DNA of 62,893 bases, taken from positions 1-62,893 of the forward strand of contig NZ_LNSA01000025.1 in NCBI RefSeq assembly GCF_001468465.1. The letters are read 5' to 3'. The DNA comes from Sphingopyxis sp. H115 (lineage in GTDB: Bacteria; Pseudomonadota; Alphaproteobacteria; Sphingomonadales; Sphingomonadaceae). Positions 29,880 through 38,628 of this stretch are shown one piece after another (position 1 is the stretch's first letter; each line of letters opens with the position of its first letter). The notes under the pieces were generated by a model. The model saw nothing but the letters and a program-made list of their open reading frames with translations, was not told the DNA's origin and ran no database searches. Position numbers and translations under genes: made by a program.

Positions 29880-31415
29880 TCAGGCCGCCTTCGCGACGCG
29901 CACAGGCACCTCGCGGACCGATGCCAGCGCGGCCTGTTCGCCCTCGGTGCCGCTTTCATGATATTCGGCGTCCTCGTTAACGCCCCAGATGTCATAGATT
30001 TTCTCGCCCGCGACGATGTTGCGCACCGTCAACATCGCGGTCATCATCGCATGATCCTGGTTGTTGTACCGGTGCATGCCGTTGCGCCCGACCATGTGCA
30101 GCGTCGGATAGCGCGCCTCGAGCTCGCCGCGCATCGTTTCGACATGCGCGGCATAATCGTCGTCATAGACGGGATAAGCCTTTTCCTGCCGCACCACCGC
30201 GCCGCCGACGACATCCTCGGGGTCGCAAAGACCCAGGATTTCCATTTCCTTCGTCGCCAGCGCGACCAGCTTCTCGTCGCTCGCCGACCAGAGCCCGTCG
30301 CCCTCGAAACAGAAATATTCGAGCCCGACACAGGCAAGTTCGGGGTCGGGCACCATTTCGGGCGACCAGCTGCGGAAATTCTGCACCCGGCCAACCTTGA
30401 CCTTGCTGTCGTGGATATAGATCCAGTTGTCGGGGAACAGGTCCTCCGACCGGATCTTGAGCGCGACCGTCAGGAAGTCGCGATATTTGAGGTTCGGCGC
30501 GGCGGTCAGCGCGCAGGCAGGCAAGGGATGAATACGCGCCGCCAACTCGCGCATCGGCGCCGAACTGATGACATGCGCCGCGTCGATCACGACATCCCCG
30601 TCGGGGCCGGTCGCGGTCATCCGCCAGCGCCCCGTCTTTTGATCCTGCGTCAATTGCTTGAAGCTGTGCCCCATCAGCACATGGTTGCCGCCCGCGACGA
30701 CCTTGCCTGCCGCTGCCTCCCACATCATGCCGGGGCCAAGCCGGGGATAACGAAAGGTTTCGAGCAGGGTCTTGGTCGCCATGCCGTCATTGGGTTTCTT
30801 GTTGAGCCCCAGGCTGCGTTTGAGCCCGTCGATCACCGCCGCACCGAGGCTGAGCCCCTTGATCCGCTGTGCCGCCCAGTCGGCCGACATTTCGTCGCAC
30901 GGCATGCCCCACACCTTCTCGGTATAGGTCTTGAAAAAGATCGAATAGAGCTTCTTGCCGAACTGGTTGATCGTCCAGTCCTCGAAACTGCGGACATTCC
31001 TGTTGGGAAACAGTTTCGCCTGCGCATAGCTCACCATGCACAAGGTCGAGCGTACGACCCCGAGGTTCCACAGCGCCTCGAATGCCCGCAACGGATAAGA
31101 GTAGAATTTGCCTTCATAATAGATGCGGCTCATCCGCGGGCGCTCGATGAAGTCGTGCGGAAGGATTTCGTTCCACAGATCGACGACCTCGCGGCTCTTC
31201 GAAAAGAAGCGGTGCCCACCGATATCGAAGCGAAACCCCTCATGCTCGACCGTGCGGCTGATGCCGCCGACATAGACGGGGTCCTTTTCGATCACCGTGA
31301 CGCTATAGCCTTGCCGGGTCAGCAGATAAGCAGCGGTCAGCCCGGCCGGCCCCGCGCCGATGATGGCGACGTCGGCGCTGGTCGGTCGGTTCGTAGAACC
31401 AGAAGCATCGGTCAT
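29880..31415 (-). CDS. NAD(P)/FAD-dependent oxidoreductase (UDP-galactopyranose mutase-like)
   Basis: A 511-aa flavoprotein. The dinucleotide loop AIIGAGPAGLTAAYLL lies near residue 17 and the FAD-binding EKDPVYVGGISRT block near 45. DIGGHRFFSK near 65 is typical of the subfamily close to UDP-galactopyranose mutase and protoporphyrinogen-oxidase-like amine oxidases. WSPEMVPDP and GRNGMHRYNNQDHAMM near the C-terminus complete the FAD site. ATG 31415 has GGGGA 8 nt upstream. Context with GtrA and a GT-C-like protein suggests glycan chemistry. Confidence 0.82.
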   Translation of the reverse strand: MTDASGSTNRPTSADVAIIGAGPAGLTAAYLLTRQGYSVTVIEKDPVYVGGISRTVEHEGFRFDIGGHRFFSKSREVVDLWNEILPHDFIERPRMSRIYYEGKFYSYPLRAFEALWNLGVVRSTLCMVSYAQAKLFPNRNVRSFEDWTINQFGKKLYSIFFKTYTEKVWGMPCDEMSADWAAQRIKGLSLGAAVIDGLKRSLGLNKKPNDGMATKTLLETFRYPRLGPGMMWEAAAGKVVAGGNHVLMGHSFKQLTQDQKTGRWRMTATGPDGDVVIDAAHVISSAPMRELAARIHPLPACALTAAPNLKYRDFLTVALKIRSEDLFPDNWIYIHDSKVKVGRVQNFRSWSPEMVPDPELACVGLEYFCFEGDGLWSASDEKLVALATKEMEILGLCDPEDVVGGAVVRQEKAYPVYDDDYAAHVETMRGELEARYPTLHMVGRNGMHRYNNQDHAMMTAMLTVRNIVAGEKIYDIWGVNEDAEYHESGTEGEQAALASVREVPVRVAKAA

Positions 31416-31557
31416 TCGATTGTTCCCCACAGGCAATTCAGCTCCTGTCCGCTGTGACCAATCATGGATAAAAACTGGTTAACGCGGGCCCCGTTTCTCG
31501 CCGAAAGGCGCCGTTTCCCGCCCCGGCACGTCTCGAACGCCCGAAAAGCCGCGCACC

Positions 31558-34356
31558 TCATCGAGCCGGCGCACCGCCCTTTTCGCGCGGCACCGGCGGG
31601 CCGCGCGCACTGTTCGCTCCCGGCGGGGTGTCATCGTCCTGCATCGCGACATCGCGGTGCAGCGGCTTCAGCGCGAGTGTGCCGAGCCGGACGCGCGGCG
31701 TTGCCTTGCCGGGTACCGCGCCGATCGCGAAGCCCGCATCAAGCCTCAGCGCAGCGGCCGAGGCCTTGCCCAACCTTACCGTGTAGCGCCCGTAAGCGAC
31801 CGCTTCGAAAAGGAAATATCCGTCGAACTCGGTCAATGTCGTTGCGCGCACGCGGCCTTCGGCATCGACCAGCTCAAGGCTCAGCCCCTCGATCGGATTG
31901 CCGCCATTGCGGCGGATGCTGCCTTCGATTTCTCCCGCCGCCGCCATCGGCAGTGCGACGCGCGTCGCCACGCCCGGACGCGGCGAGACGACGACGCCGG
32001 GCAGCGCGGGCTGGATATAGGGATCGGGCAGGCTGCCGGTGTCGATGCCGATCATCACCGGGCGGAACGGCTCCAGCCCGTCGATCGTCCCCCGCCCTGC
32101 CTTGTCTGTCGACGCTTCGACATAGGCATGCCCCGCGGTCAACGGCACCCCCGGCAGCGCCGCTTCGCCGGGCTGGCGGACGCCGTCGCCATTATCGTCC
32201 ATCCACACGTCGGCGATCACCTGACCACGGCTTGCGAGTTTCTCGCTCGACACGCGCCAGCCGCCATCGGGCTTCGGCCCAAAGCTGAATGCGAGCGCCA
32301 GCGACGCGGCGACCGATCCGTCGCTCGCGATTTCGCCAAAGCCCGTTAGCTGCAACTTGTTGAAACGGCGCGTATACCCAACGCCTGCCCGCGCGCGGTC
32401 GAGCGCGCGGTCATAGCCGAGCTCGGCGCGCCATTCGGCGTCGCCCTCGCGCTTTCCGGCGCCGGCCCATTCGCCGATCACGGTCATGCGCGTGTCGCCA
32501 TTGTCGCCCGACAGCGCAAAACGCGCCTCGCCACGCACGCGGACGCGGCCGATGCGGGCGTTGGCGAGCAGGCTGGCGGTCAGATTGTCGGGCGGGTCGG
32601 GCCCGACCGGCACCTTGGTCCGCGCCCAATCGAGCTGGCCGGTAAAGGTCATCGCGCGGAAACTCGCCGACGCACGTGCGCTCGCTTCCAGGCTCTCGAT
32701 GCCCGAGCGCCGGTTGACCTGCCGCACGTCGAAATGGAGCGGCAGGATCGTTCGGCCGAGTTTCACCGACTGGTCGACCGAGATCGCGTAAATGCCCGTG
32801 ATATTGTTGATGAACCGGTCGGACACGAACCCGCCCCACCCGCGCATGGCATCGGCGCGGACATAGGTTTCGCCGAATGCCGCAAGCCAGCTGGCGCGCG
32901 CGGCGGCGCCGCCATTGTCGGCGAAGGAACCGGCGACTTCGAGCAGGGTCGGACCGATCGATCGGCGCAGCGCCGCCTCCCCATAATTGTAACGGACATT
33001 CTCGATCATCAGGCTGTGGACATAGGCGGCGGCCGAGGTCCGCGTGTCGAGTCCGCGCTCGATCCCCAATGTTCCGCGCCAGCCGCGCCGGAACGCGCCG
33101 CGGCGCGGGTTCCCGAATTCGATCAGATCGGCATTTTCCTGCGCAAAGCCCGCCCAGTACCAGGTCTGCTGCGGCGGGATCGAATCCATGCCGACCTGCA
33201 CCTGCCGGATCTCGCGCCGGACCTGCCCCTGCGGCCCGTAAAGCACGATTTCGAAGCGATTCGCACCATATTGCAGCGGCACGTCGATGAATTCATAGCG
33301 GCCGTCGCCATTCGGGCTGGTGAAGGCGAGCAATTGGCCGTTGCGATAGAGCTCGGCATCCCAGCCCGCGGGAAGGTCGCCGCGAAAGTCCGTCTTGTCG
33401 AACGCGTCGGGGCGCTCGATCGGGCGATTGGTGAGCACCGCGCCGCGCCCCGGCGCCGACGCCGCGACGATTCCCGTCGACAACAGGCTGACATCGCCCA
33501 CCGCATAATGCGTCGCCTTCAGCGGCCCGAGCAGCCGCCCCTCCGCGTCGGTGCGGTACAGCCGCATCCGCAAACTGTCGGGCACGCCCTCATTGTCCGA
33601 TGACAGCCGCGCGTCGAAGCTCTGCCCGAGCAGTTCGCCCGCGGCGAACAGCTCGTAGCGCGCCTGGACATAGGATCCGCCGCGCTTGTCCGACACCATC
33701 CCCGCCGACGCGACGACATCGACCGACGGCGTCGCCCACGCACGATAGGGCCGCGCCGCCTGCGGCAGGCTGGCAAGGTCGAACGACGCCTGCGGCCGAA
33801 TTCCCGCAGCGCGCGCGCGGCGTTCGGCGGCGAGCTGGAACGGCAGCTTTTCCTTGGAATCGATGCGCAGCACCGCGTTCGACAGGTCGGCGGCCAGCGG
33901 CACGCCGAGCCAATTGTTGAGGCTGTCCAGATCGACGCACCAGCCGGCGGGCGTGTCGCGGATCGTCGTCGGGGCGAGGCGGAACCGCTGGCTGCCCGCG
34001 CGAACCTCGCCCGTGTCGCGGTCGATCGTCAGGCTACGGCGCTCGTCGAACACCCAGCCGGTTGCGCGGCGCAACTTCTTATCGACGCGCACCGCGAGGT
34101 CGAGCGCGAGCACGACATCGGCAAGGTCGACGCAGATTCCCTGCGGCGTTTGATAACCGCGCACCCCGTCGCCGAGCCGATACTGTCCCGATCGCACGTC
34201 GAACAGCCAGCTATCCTCGTCGTTCGGCGCCCAATTGTCCGGAGCGATCGCGGCCGGTGCCTTGTCGACGGCCTGCGCGCCGGCGGGGACAAGCCCGGCC
34301 AGCGCCAGCCCGGCGAGGATCGCCGGTTTCCATCGAGCCAGCGCCGCGTGGATCAT
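31558..34356 (-). CDS. Outer-membrane usher-like protein with SdrD-B-like C-terminus
   Basis: A 932-aa secreted protein with a signal peptide ending near residue 29 (Ala-Gln-Ala). An N-terminal periplasmic domain contains two related segments (about 50-170). A middle domain (about 315-380, with DLPAGWDAELYRNG and GANRFEIVLYGPQGQ) recalls the plug region of fimbrial ushers. It is followed by a beta-rich barrel-like region (395-700). The C-terminus has an SdrD-B-like Ca-binding motif DDNGDGVRQPGE near 719 and a carboxypeptidase-regulatory-like domain near 808-880. Located after a PapD-like chaperone and a DUF4402 subunit, it is the probable secretion pore. It is not a canonical FimD-type usher. 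Confidence 0.75.
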   Translation of the reverse strand: MIHAALARWKPAILAGLALAGLVPAGAQAVDKAPAAIAPDNWAPNDEDSWLFDVRSGQYRLGDGVRGYQTPQGICVDLADVVLALDLAVRVDKKLRRATGWVFDERRSLTIDRDTGEVRAGSQRFRLAPTTIRDTPAGWCVDLDSLNNWLGVPLAADLSNAVLRIDSKEKLPFQLAAERRARAAGIRPQASFDLASLPQAARPYRAWATPSVDVVASAGMVSDKRGGSYVQARYELFAAGELLGQSFDARLSSDNEGVPDSLRMRLYRTDAEGRLLGPLKATHYAVGDVSLLSTGIVAASAPGRGAVLTNRPIERPDAFDKTDFRGDLPAGWDAELYRNGQLLAFTSPNGDGRYEFIDVPLQYGANRFEIVLYGPQGQVRREIRQVQVGMDSIPPQQTWYWAGFAQENADLIEFGNPRRGAFRRGWRGTLGIERGLDTRTSAAAYVHSLMIENVRYNYGEAALRRSIGPTLLEVAGSFADNGGAAARASWLAAFGETYVRADAMRGWGGFVSDRFINNITGIYAISVDQSVKLGRTILPLHFDVRQVNRRSGIESLEASARASASFRAMTFTGQLDWARTKVPVGPDPPDNLTASLLANARIGRVRVRGEARFALSGDNGDTRMTVIGEWAGAGKREGDAEWRAELGYDRALDRARAGVGYTRRFNKLQLTGFGEIASDGSVAASLALAFSFGPKPDGGWRVSSEKLASRGQVIADVWMDDNGDGVRQPGEAALPGVPLTAGHAYVEASTDKAGRGTIDGLEPFRPVMIGIDTGSLPDPYIQPALPGVVVSPRPGVATRVALPMAAAGEIEGSIRRNGGNPIEGLSLELVDAEGRVRATTLTEFDGYFLFEAVAYGRYTVRLGKASAAALRLDAGFAIGAVPGKATPRVRLGTLALKPLHRDVAMQDDDTPPGANSARGPPVPREKGGAPAR

Positions 34357-34389
34357 CGCCCCGCCCGCTTTCCTTCCGGCCGGTTCCCG

Positions 34390-35220
34390 CTATTTCACGA
34401 TCCGCTCGGCCTCGTCGATCGTGCCGCCGCCGATTTCGCGGTCCTCGGTATAACGAATCCGCACCGGGCCCTTCAGCTTCGCGGCGAGCTCGCCGGGTAC
34501 GCGCAGCGATACGTTGCGCTTGGCCACTTCGGGGTAGACCGCGATACCGCGCGCGACGAGCAGGGGCTCCGCGACCCCCGGCCGTGTCACTTCGATATCG
34601 CCATAGACCGAACGATTGCCCGTACGCGCCAGGTCGAAGTTGAAGGCCGGGCCGTCGGGCGTCTCGCCGACCCACGCCTCACCAATCGAGGCTTCGGCGC
34701 CGAGGTCGCCGACGCGGACGATCACCGGGATGGTGATGCCGTAAATCGGGGTCAGCGCGATCGACACGCCTTCGCCCGCGGGCTTGGCCGCGGCGGCTGG
34801 CGCCGCGGCGGCCGCATCGGGCACCGCGCGAAACAGCATATGCGCGCGATACTCGCCCTGCGGCGTTCCTTCGGGAACGCGCACGCCGACGCGGATCACC
34901 TGCGGCTGGTTTGGCGGCAGGGTAACGCGACGCGGGCTGAACGCGATCATGTCGAGCGCGGCCCGCTCGGCCGGGTTGGCCTCGTCCTCGGCGATCTCGT
35001 CGAGCCCGCCTTCGGCGGTCATCCGCTTGATCTCGAGACTGATGCGATAGGTTGCCGGTTCGGAGCCGATATTGTTCAGCACAACCTCGGTGCCACGTGA
35101 CCCGTCGAGGATGACGCGCGTCGGCGCCACCAACAGGTCGCCCGCGGCATGGACGGGAGCAGCGGCGACGCCCAGCGCAACCGCGGTAAACAGGCCGAAG
35201 CCCTTCACAAAACGCAACAT
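34390..35220 (-). CDS. PapD-like periplasmic pilus-assembly chaperone
   Basis: A 276-aa exported protein with a signal peptide ending at Val-His-Ala-Ala near residue 26. The immunoglobulin-like N-domain shows LVAPTRVILDGSRGTEVVL and, near residue 97, the family block FSPRRVTLPPNQPQVIRV. GEYRAHMLFR follows near 122. An Ala/Pro-rich insert (about 130-145) separates the second domain. Such chaperones donate a beta strand to unfolded pilus subunits. It sits between the usher-like gene (33-nt gap) and the DUF4402 subunit gene. GGGGA precedes ATG 35220. Confidence 0.85.
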   Translation of the reverse strand: MLRFVKGFGLFTAVALGVAAAPVHAAGDLLVAPTRVILDGSRGTEVVLNNIGSEPATYRISLEIKRMTAEGGLDEIAEDEANPAERAALDMIAFSPRRVTLPPNQPQVIRVGVRVPEGTPQGEYRAHMLFRAVPDAAAAAPAAAAKPAGEGVSIALTPIYGITIPVIVRVGDLGAEASIGEAWVGETPDGPAFNFDLARTGNRSVYGDIEVTRPGVAEPLLVARGIAVYPEVAKRNVSLRVPGELAAKLKGPVRIRYTEDREIGGGTIDEAERIVK

Positions 35221-35331
35221 GGATACGATCCCCACAATCGTTTCGGGATACGGCCCCACACCGTCCCGATGGTCGCATCCTGCCTGCGCCAACATGGTTG
35301 ATATTTCGCTAACCATCGGCGCCGCCCGTAC

Positions 35332-35368
35332 AAAAAGAAGGCCGCCAGACGATCGTCCGGCGGCCTCC
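35332..35368 (-). terminator. Intrinsic terminator/attenuator after DUF4402 gene
   Basis: AGGCCGCC (35339-35346) pairs with GGCGGCCT (35359-35366) around a self-complementary GACGATCGTC core, followed on the minus strand by TTCTTTTTG. It lies 44 nt after the DUF4402 stop and 118 nt before the chaperone start. Confidence 0.8.
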
Positions 35369-35411
35369 CTTCGTTCGGCCGGCGAGCGCAGCGCCCGCCG
35401 TCCCCCCTCAA

Positions 35412-35909
35412 TTACTGGTAATTGGCGGTGACGTTGAACGTCCCCGAATAGTCGCCCGATGCCTGGTTGGCGCCAACGTTCAGCGTGCCGCCGACCTGGA
35501 AGCTGCCGCCCGTGGCGCCGAGCGTGATCGTCGCCGACGAATAGGTCAGCGACGACGTCATCGTGCCGCCGAGCGACCCGTTGAGCGTCACGCTCGAATC
35601 GCCGCCGACGACGACCACCGCGCCGTCGGTGCCGGCGACGTCGAAGTTCGCCGCCGTGGCGGTGCCGGTGCAGGTCAACGAACCGCCGCAGGTGCGCGTG
35701 CCGCCGGTCGACACCGCGACGGTCGAAGCGGTCGCGCCGCTGATGATCGTCGCATATTGCAGGTCGCTGGTATTGGTGAGCGTGATCTGGCGCAGGATCT
35801 TGGCCTTCGCCGTGCCCGTGGCCGACGCCGCATGCGCCGCCGAGGCGTTCATGGCGAGGGCAGCAATCGCGGCGCCAACGATGGCGCGCTTCATTCCAAA
35901 TTTGCGCAT
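35412..35909 (-). CDS. DUF4402 domain protein, probable pilus/surface subunit
   Basis: A 165-aa exported protein: signal peptide to about residue 30 (Ala-His-Ala-Ala), then a Thr/Ser/Gly/Ala-rich all-beta domain ending FNVTANYQ, the usual DUF4402 terminus. One Cys pair in RTCGGSLTCTG near residue 75 may form a disulfide. Low Lys/Arg and high Gly/Thr content suit an assembled surface fibre. ATG 35909 has AAGGGA upstream. Being the first gene, before a terminator, it should be the most abundant product of the locus. Confidence 0.8.
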   Translation of the reverse strand: MRKFGMKRAIVGAAIAALAMNASAAHAASATGTAKAKILRQITLTNTSDLQYATIISGATASTVAVSTGGTRTCGGSLTCTGTATAANFDVAGTDGAVVVVGGDSSVTLNGSLGGTMTSSLTYSSATITLGATGGSFQVGGTLNVGANQASGDYSGTFNVTANYQ

Positions 35910-36247
35910 AAGTTTTGGTCCCTTGAAACAGTCGAAATTCGAATGGATATCCCACCCCATTCGCCGACCCGTTTAGAGGACGACCCGTTCAGCTTTTGCC
36001 AGCAAGCATGGTTAACGGCGCGGTAGCAATTGACGCACCCAAACCGAGATAATCGTTGTAAATCAAAAACTTGATTCCATGTCGAGTGGGCTTGGGCGAC
36101 CGTTTATCCCGCCTCGGCGGCCCGGGCTGGCACAATATGAGTAGGTGCCCCGCCGATTCGCCCAACTGGACATGGCGCGCGAATCGCTGCTCCTGCGCCG
36201 GGGGGAAGGCAAGGCCTTTTCGGGCGTCGTCGGTCCGACGCGAGGGA
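35910..36247. other. 338-bp intergenic region, DUF4402 promoter side
   Basis: Contains no convincing gene. It is more AT-rich around 36000-36080 than its surroundings and carries an inverted repeat AATCAA-AAAC-TTGATT (36061-36076). This could be an operator for the divergently positioned DUF4402 locus, which is transcribed leftward from here. The parB gene ends at its right edge. Confidence 0.5.
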
Positions 36248-37207
36248 TCAGATCGCTTCGCCCGATAGCCGCTGGCAAATCATGTCGAGCTGGTCGAGCG
36301 ACGCGAATTTCAGCGTCAACGACCCCTTGCCCTCGCCGGCATATTGAATGCCGACGCCGATACCGAGCAGCTCGGACAGATGGCGTTCGACCGCGACGAT
36401 ATCGGGGTCGCGATTGCCGTCCATGCTCTTATATTCGAGCGGCGCCTGACGCGGTGCGGCCCCGCCCTTGCCGGCGCGCACCAGCGCCTCGACCGCGCGT
36501 ACCGACAGGCCTTCCTTCGCGACGCGGCGTGCGATCGCTTCGGCGTCGTCGGCGCCGATCAGCGCGCGCGCATGGCCCATCGCCAGCGACCCGTCGCCGA
36601 CGAGCGCCTGCACGCTGTCGGGCAGGTCGAGCAGGCGCATCAAATTCGCGACATGGCTGCGCGACTTGCCCACCAGCTTCGCCAGCGCCTCCTGGTTGTG
36701 GCCGAAATCCTCGATCAGGCGGCGATAGGCACTTGCCTCTTCGATCGCGTTGAGGTCCTGCCGCTGGATATTCTCGACCAGCGCGATCTCATAGGTCGCG
36801 GCATCGTCAAGCTCGCGCACGAGCGCGGGGATCTGGTGCAACCCCGCGCGCTGCGCCGCGCGCCACCGCCGTTCGCCAGCGACAAGCTGGAAACCCTCAC
36901 CATCCGGCGACCGGCGCACGATGATCGGCTGCAACAGTCCGCGCAGGGCAATCGAATCGGCGAGTTCGGCGATCGCCGTCTCGTCGAAATGGCGCCGCGG
37001 CTGGCCGGGGAGCGGGCGGATCGACCCGACGGCGACATGCTGAACGGCGTCGCCCGCCACCGGGGCAGCCTTGGCGGCGCCGCCCGGCGTTGCGAGCACC
37101 GGCGCCTCGACCGCGACATCGCCGAACAGCGCGTTTAGCCCGCGACCCAGCCCCGACGGCCGCTTGCGCGCCGGCGTTGGTCCATTTTCATCTTTACTAT
37201 CAGTCAT
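36248..37207 (-). CDS. parB: Chromosome partitioning protein ParB
   Basis: CTP-dependent DNA clamp that loads at parS and spreads. The 319-aa product opens with RPSGLGRGLNALFGD (N-terminal ParA-contact region), then LPGQPRRHFDE near 65. The CTP/ParB box GERRWRAAQ is near 112, ENIQRQDLN near 145 and the helix-turn-helix KLVGKSRSHVANLMRLL near 178. The C-terminal dimerisation domain ends the protein. It follows parA with zero spacing and has three parS sites within 5.5 kb. Confidence 0.97.
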   Translation of the reverse strand: MTDSKDENGPTPARKRPSGLGRGLNALFGDVAVEAPVLATPGGAAKAAPVAGDAVQHVAVGSIRPLPGQPRRHFDETAIAELADSIALRGLLQPIIVRRSPDGEGFQLVAGERRWRAAQRAGLHQIPALVRELDDAATYEIALVENIQRQDLNAIEEASAYRRLIEDFGHNQEALAKLVGKSRSHVANLMRLLDLPDSVQALVGDGSLAMGHARALIGADDAEAIARRVAKEGLSVRAVEALVRAGKGGAAPRQAPLEYKSMDGNRDPDIVAVERHLSELLGIGVGIQYAGEGKGSLTLKFASLDQLDMICQRLSGEAI

Positions 37208-37990
37208 TTATGCTGCCTTGCGGATTTCGGGGAGCCGATCGATCAGCTCGCGCGCAAGGGCGATATAGGCCGCAGACCCGGCGCAGCGATGATCGTAGAT
37301 CAGCGCCGGCAGCCCGTGGCTGGGCGCCTCGGACAAGCGGACATTGCGCGGGATCACCGTTTCGAACACCACCGGTCCCAACACTTCGCGCACATCGTCC
37401 GAGACCTGGTCGGTCAGACGGTTGCGGCGGTCGAACATCGTCAGCGCCACGCCGAGGATCGACAATTTCTGGTTGAAACGCTCGCGCACGCGCTCGACCG
37501 TGGTCAGCAGCTGGCTGAGCCCCTCGAGCGCGAAAAATTCGCATTGCAACGGCACGATCAACGATTCGGCCGCGATCAGCGCGTTGAGCGTCAACATGCC
37601 GAGCGAAGGCGGACAGTCGATCAGGCAAATGTCCCACTGCCCCGCCTCGGCGCCCGAGAGGGCCTGTTGGAGCCGGTGCAACCGGTCCTGAAATTCGATG
37701 AGTTCGATTTCGGCGCCTGACAGATCGACCGTCGCGCTGACGATGTCGAGCCGAGGTACGGCGGTCGGAATCGCGCATTCGGCGACCGTCGCGTCGCCGC
37801 GCAGCAATTCGTAGCTCGAAAGTTCGCGTTGCGACTGCTTGATCCCCAGCCCTGTCGAAGCGTTGCCCTGCGGATCGAGGTCGATGATCAGCGTGCGCCA
37901 ACCCGTCGCCGCGAGCGCGGTCGCCAGATTGATCGCGGTCGTCGTCTTGCCGACCCCACCCTTCTGGTTCGCCACGGCAATGCGGATCAT
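37208..37990 (-). CDS. parA: Chromosome partitioning ATPase ParA
   Basis: Walker-type ATPase that moves ParB-parS complexes during chromosome segregation. The 260-aa product has the deviant Walker A KGGVGKTT (residues 10-17), IIDLDPQGNASTG near 40 and the Walker B CLIDCPPSLG near 120. Start ATG 37990 overlaps the rsmG stop by 4 nt. Confidence 0.97.
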   Translation of the reverse strand: MIRIAVANQKGGVGKTTTAINLATALAATGWRTLIIDLDPQGNASTGLGIKQSQRELSSYELLRGDATVAECAIPTAVPRLDIVSATVDLSGAEIELIEFQDRLHRLQQALSGAEAGQWDICLIDCPPSLGMLTLNALIAAESLIVPLQCEFFALEGLSQLLTTVERVRERFNQKLSILGVALTMFDRRNRLTDQVSDDVREVLGPVVFETVIPRNVRLSEAPSHGLPALIYDHRCAGSAAYIALARELIDRLPEIRKAA

Positions 37991-38628
37991 CGCTTTCCTC
38001 GCTGTTTTTCCGCAATTTTCCCGGTGCCGACCAAAATTTGGCTCTCGGCGTCGGTGCGGCTCTGTTCCACGTGGAACATTCTCTGCCATGGCTGGGGCAG
38101 CAAAGCCAGTTCCTTAACCGCGTTTCGGCCTTTTGGCAGCAGCCAGTGCGTCGATTCGGTGGAAAAACGGGCGGATAAGTCGACGAGCTTGTCGAGCGGG
38201 GCAAAGGCGCGAGCACTGATCGTGGCCGCGGGCCGCGTTTCGACGCGCTCGAGCGGCGCCTCGGCGACCTCGACATGCTTGAGATCCAGTTCAGCGGCGA
38301 CCACGCGCAAGAAATCGCACCGCCGTTTGCGCGATTCGACGAGCAGCATCGGCCGCTCCGACAAGATCGCGACAACCAGCCCTGGCAACCCCGGCCCGCT
38401 CCCCAGGTCGATCCAGAGCCCCCTTCCCTCACCCGCATCGAGCGCCAGCAACTGCGCGCTGTCGGCGATGTGCCGCACCCAGATCGTCGGAATCGTCGAC
38501 GCCGCGATCAGATTCTGTTGCGCATTCTCGGTAACGAGCATTTGAGCGAATCGATCGAGCCGCGCCCATTGCGCCGCGGTCGGCGAAAGCTCATTCGCGA
38601 TCCAGGCCCGCGCCTCATCTTCGCTCAT
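37987..38628 (-). CDS. rsmG: 16S rRNA (guanine527-N7)-methyltransferase RsmG
   Basis: Methylates G527 of 16S rRNA using SAM. The 213-aa product has the family stretch WVRHIADSAQL near residue 53 and the SAM loop DLGSGPGLPGLVVAI near 78. ATG 38628 is chosen over GTG 38652. Its C-terminal coding region contains a perfect parS palindrome (38063-38078), translated as part of RMFHVEQS. Confidence 0.95.
   Translation of the reverse strand: MSEDEARAWIANELSPTAAQWARLDRFAQMLVTENAQQNLIAASTIPTIWVRHIADSAQLLALDAGEGRGLWIDLGSGPGLPGLVVAILSERPMLLVESRKRRCDFLRVVAAELDLKHVEVAEAPLERVETRPAATISARAFAPLDKLVDLSARFSTESTHWLLPKGRNAVKELALLPQPWQRMFHVEQSRTDAESQILVGTGKIAEKQRGKR
38063..38078. promoter_or_regulatory. parS: parS site 1 (inside rsmG)
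   Basis: Perfect 16-bp palindrome TGTTCCACGTGGAACA, matching the bacterial parS consensus TGTTNCACGTGNAACA. It lies 73 nt upstream of the parA start. Confidence 0.93.

Noticed and set aside
35090..35100. CACGTG in the chaperone gene as a fourth parS
   Set aside because: Only the central six bases match; the flanks do not follow TGTTNCACGTGNAACA.
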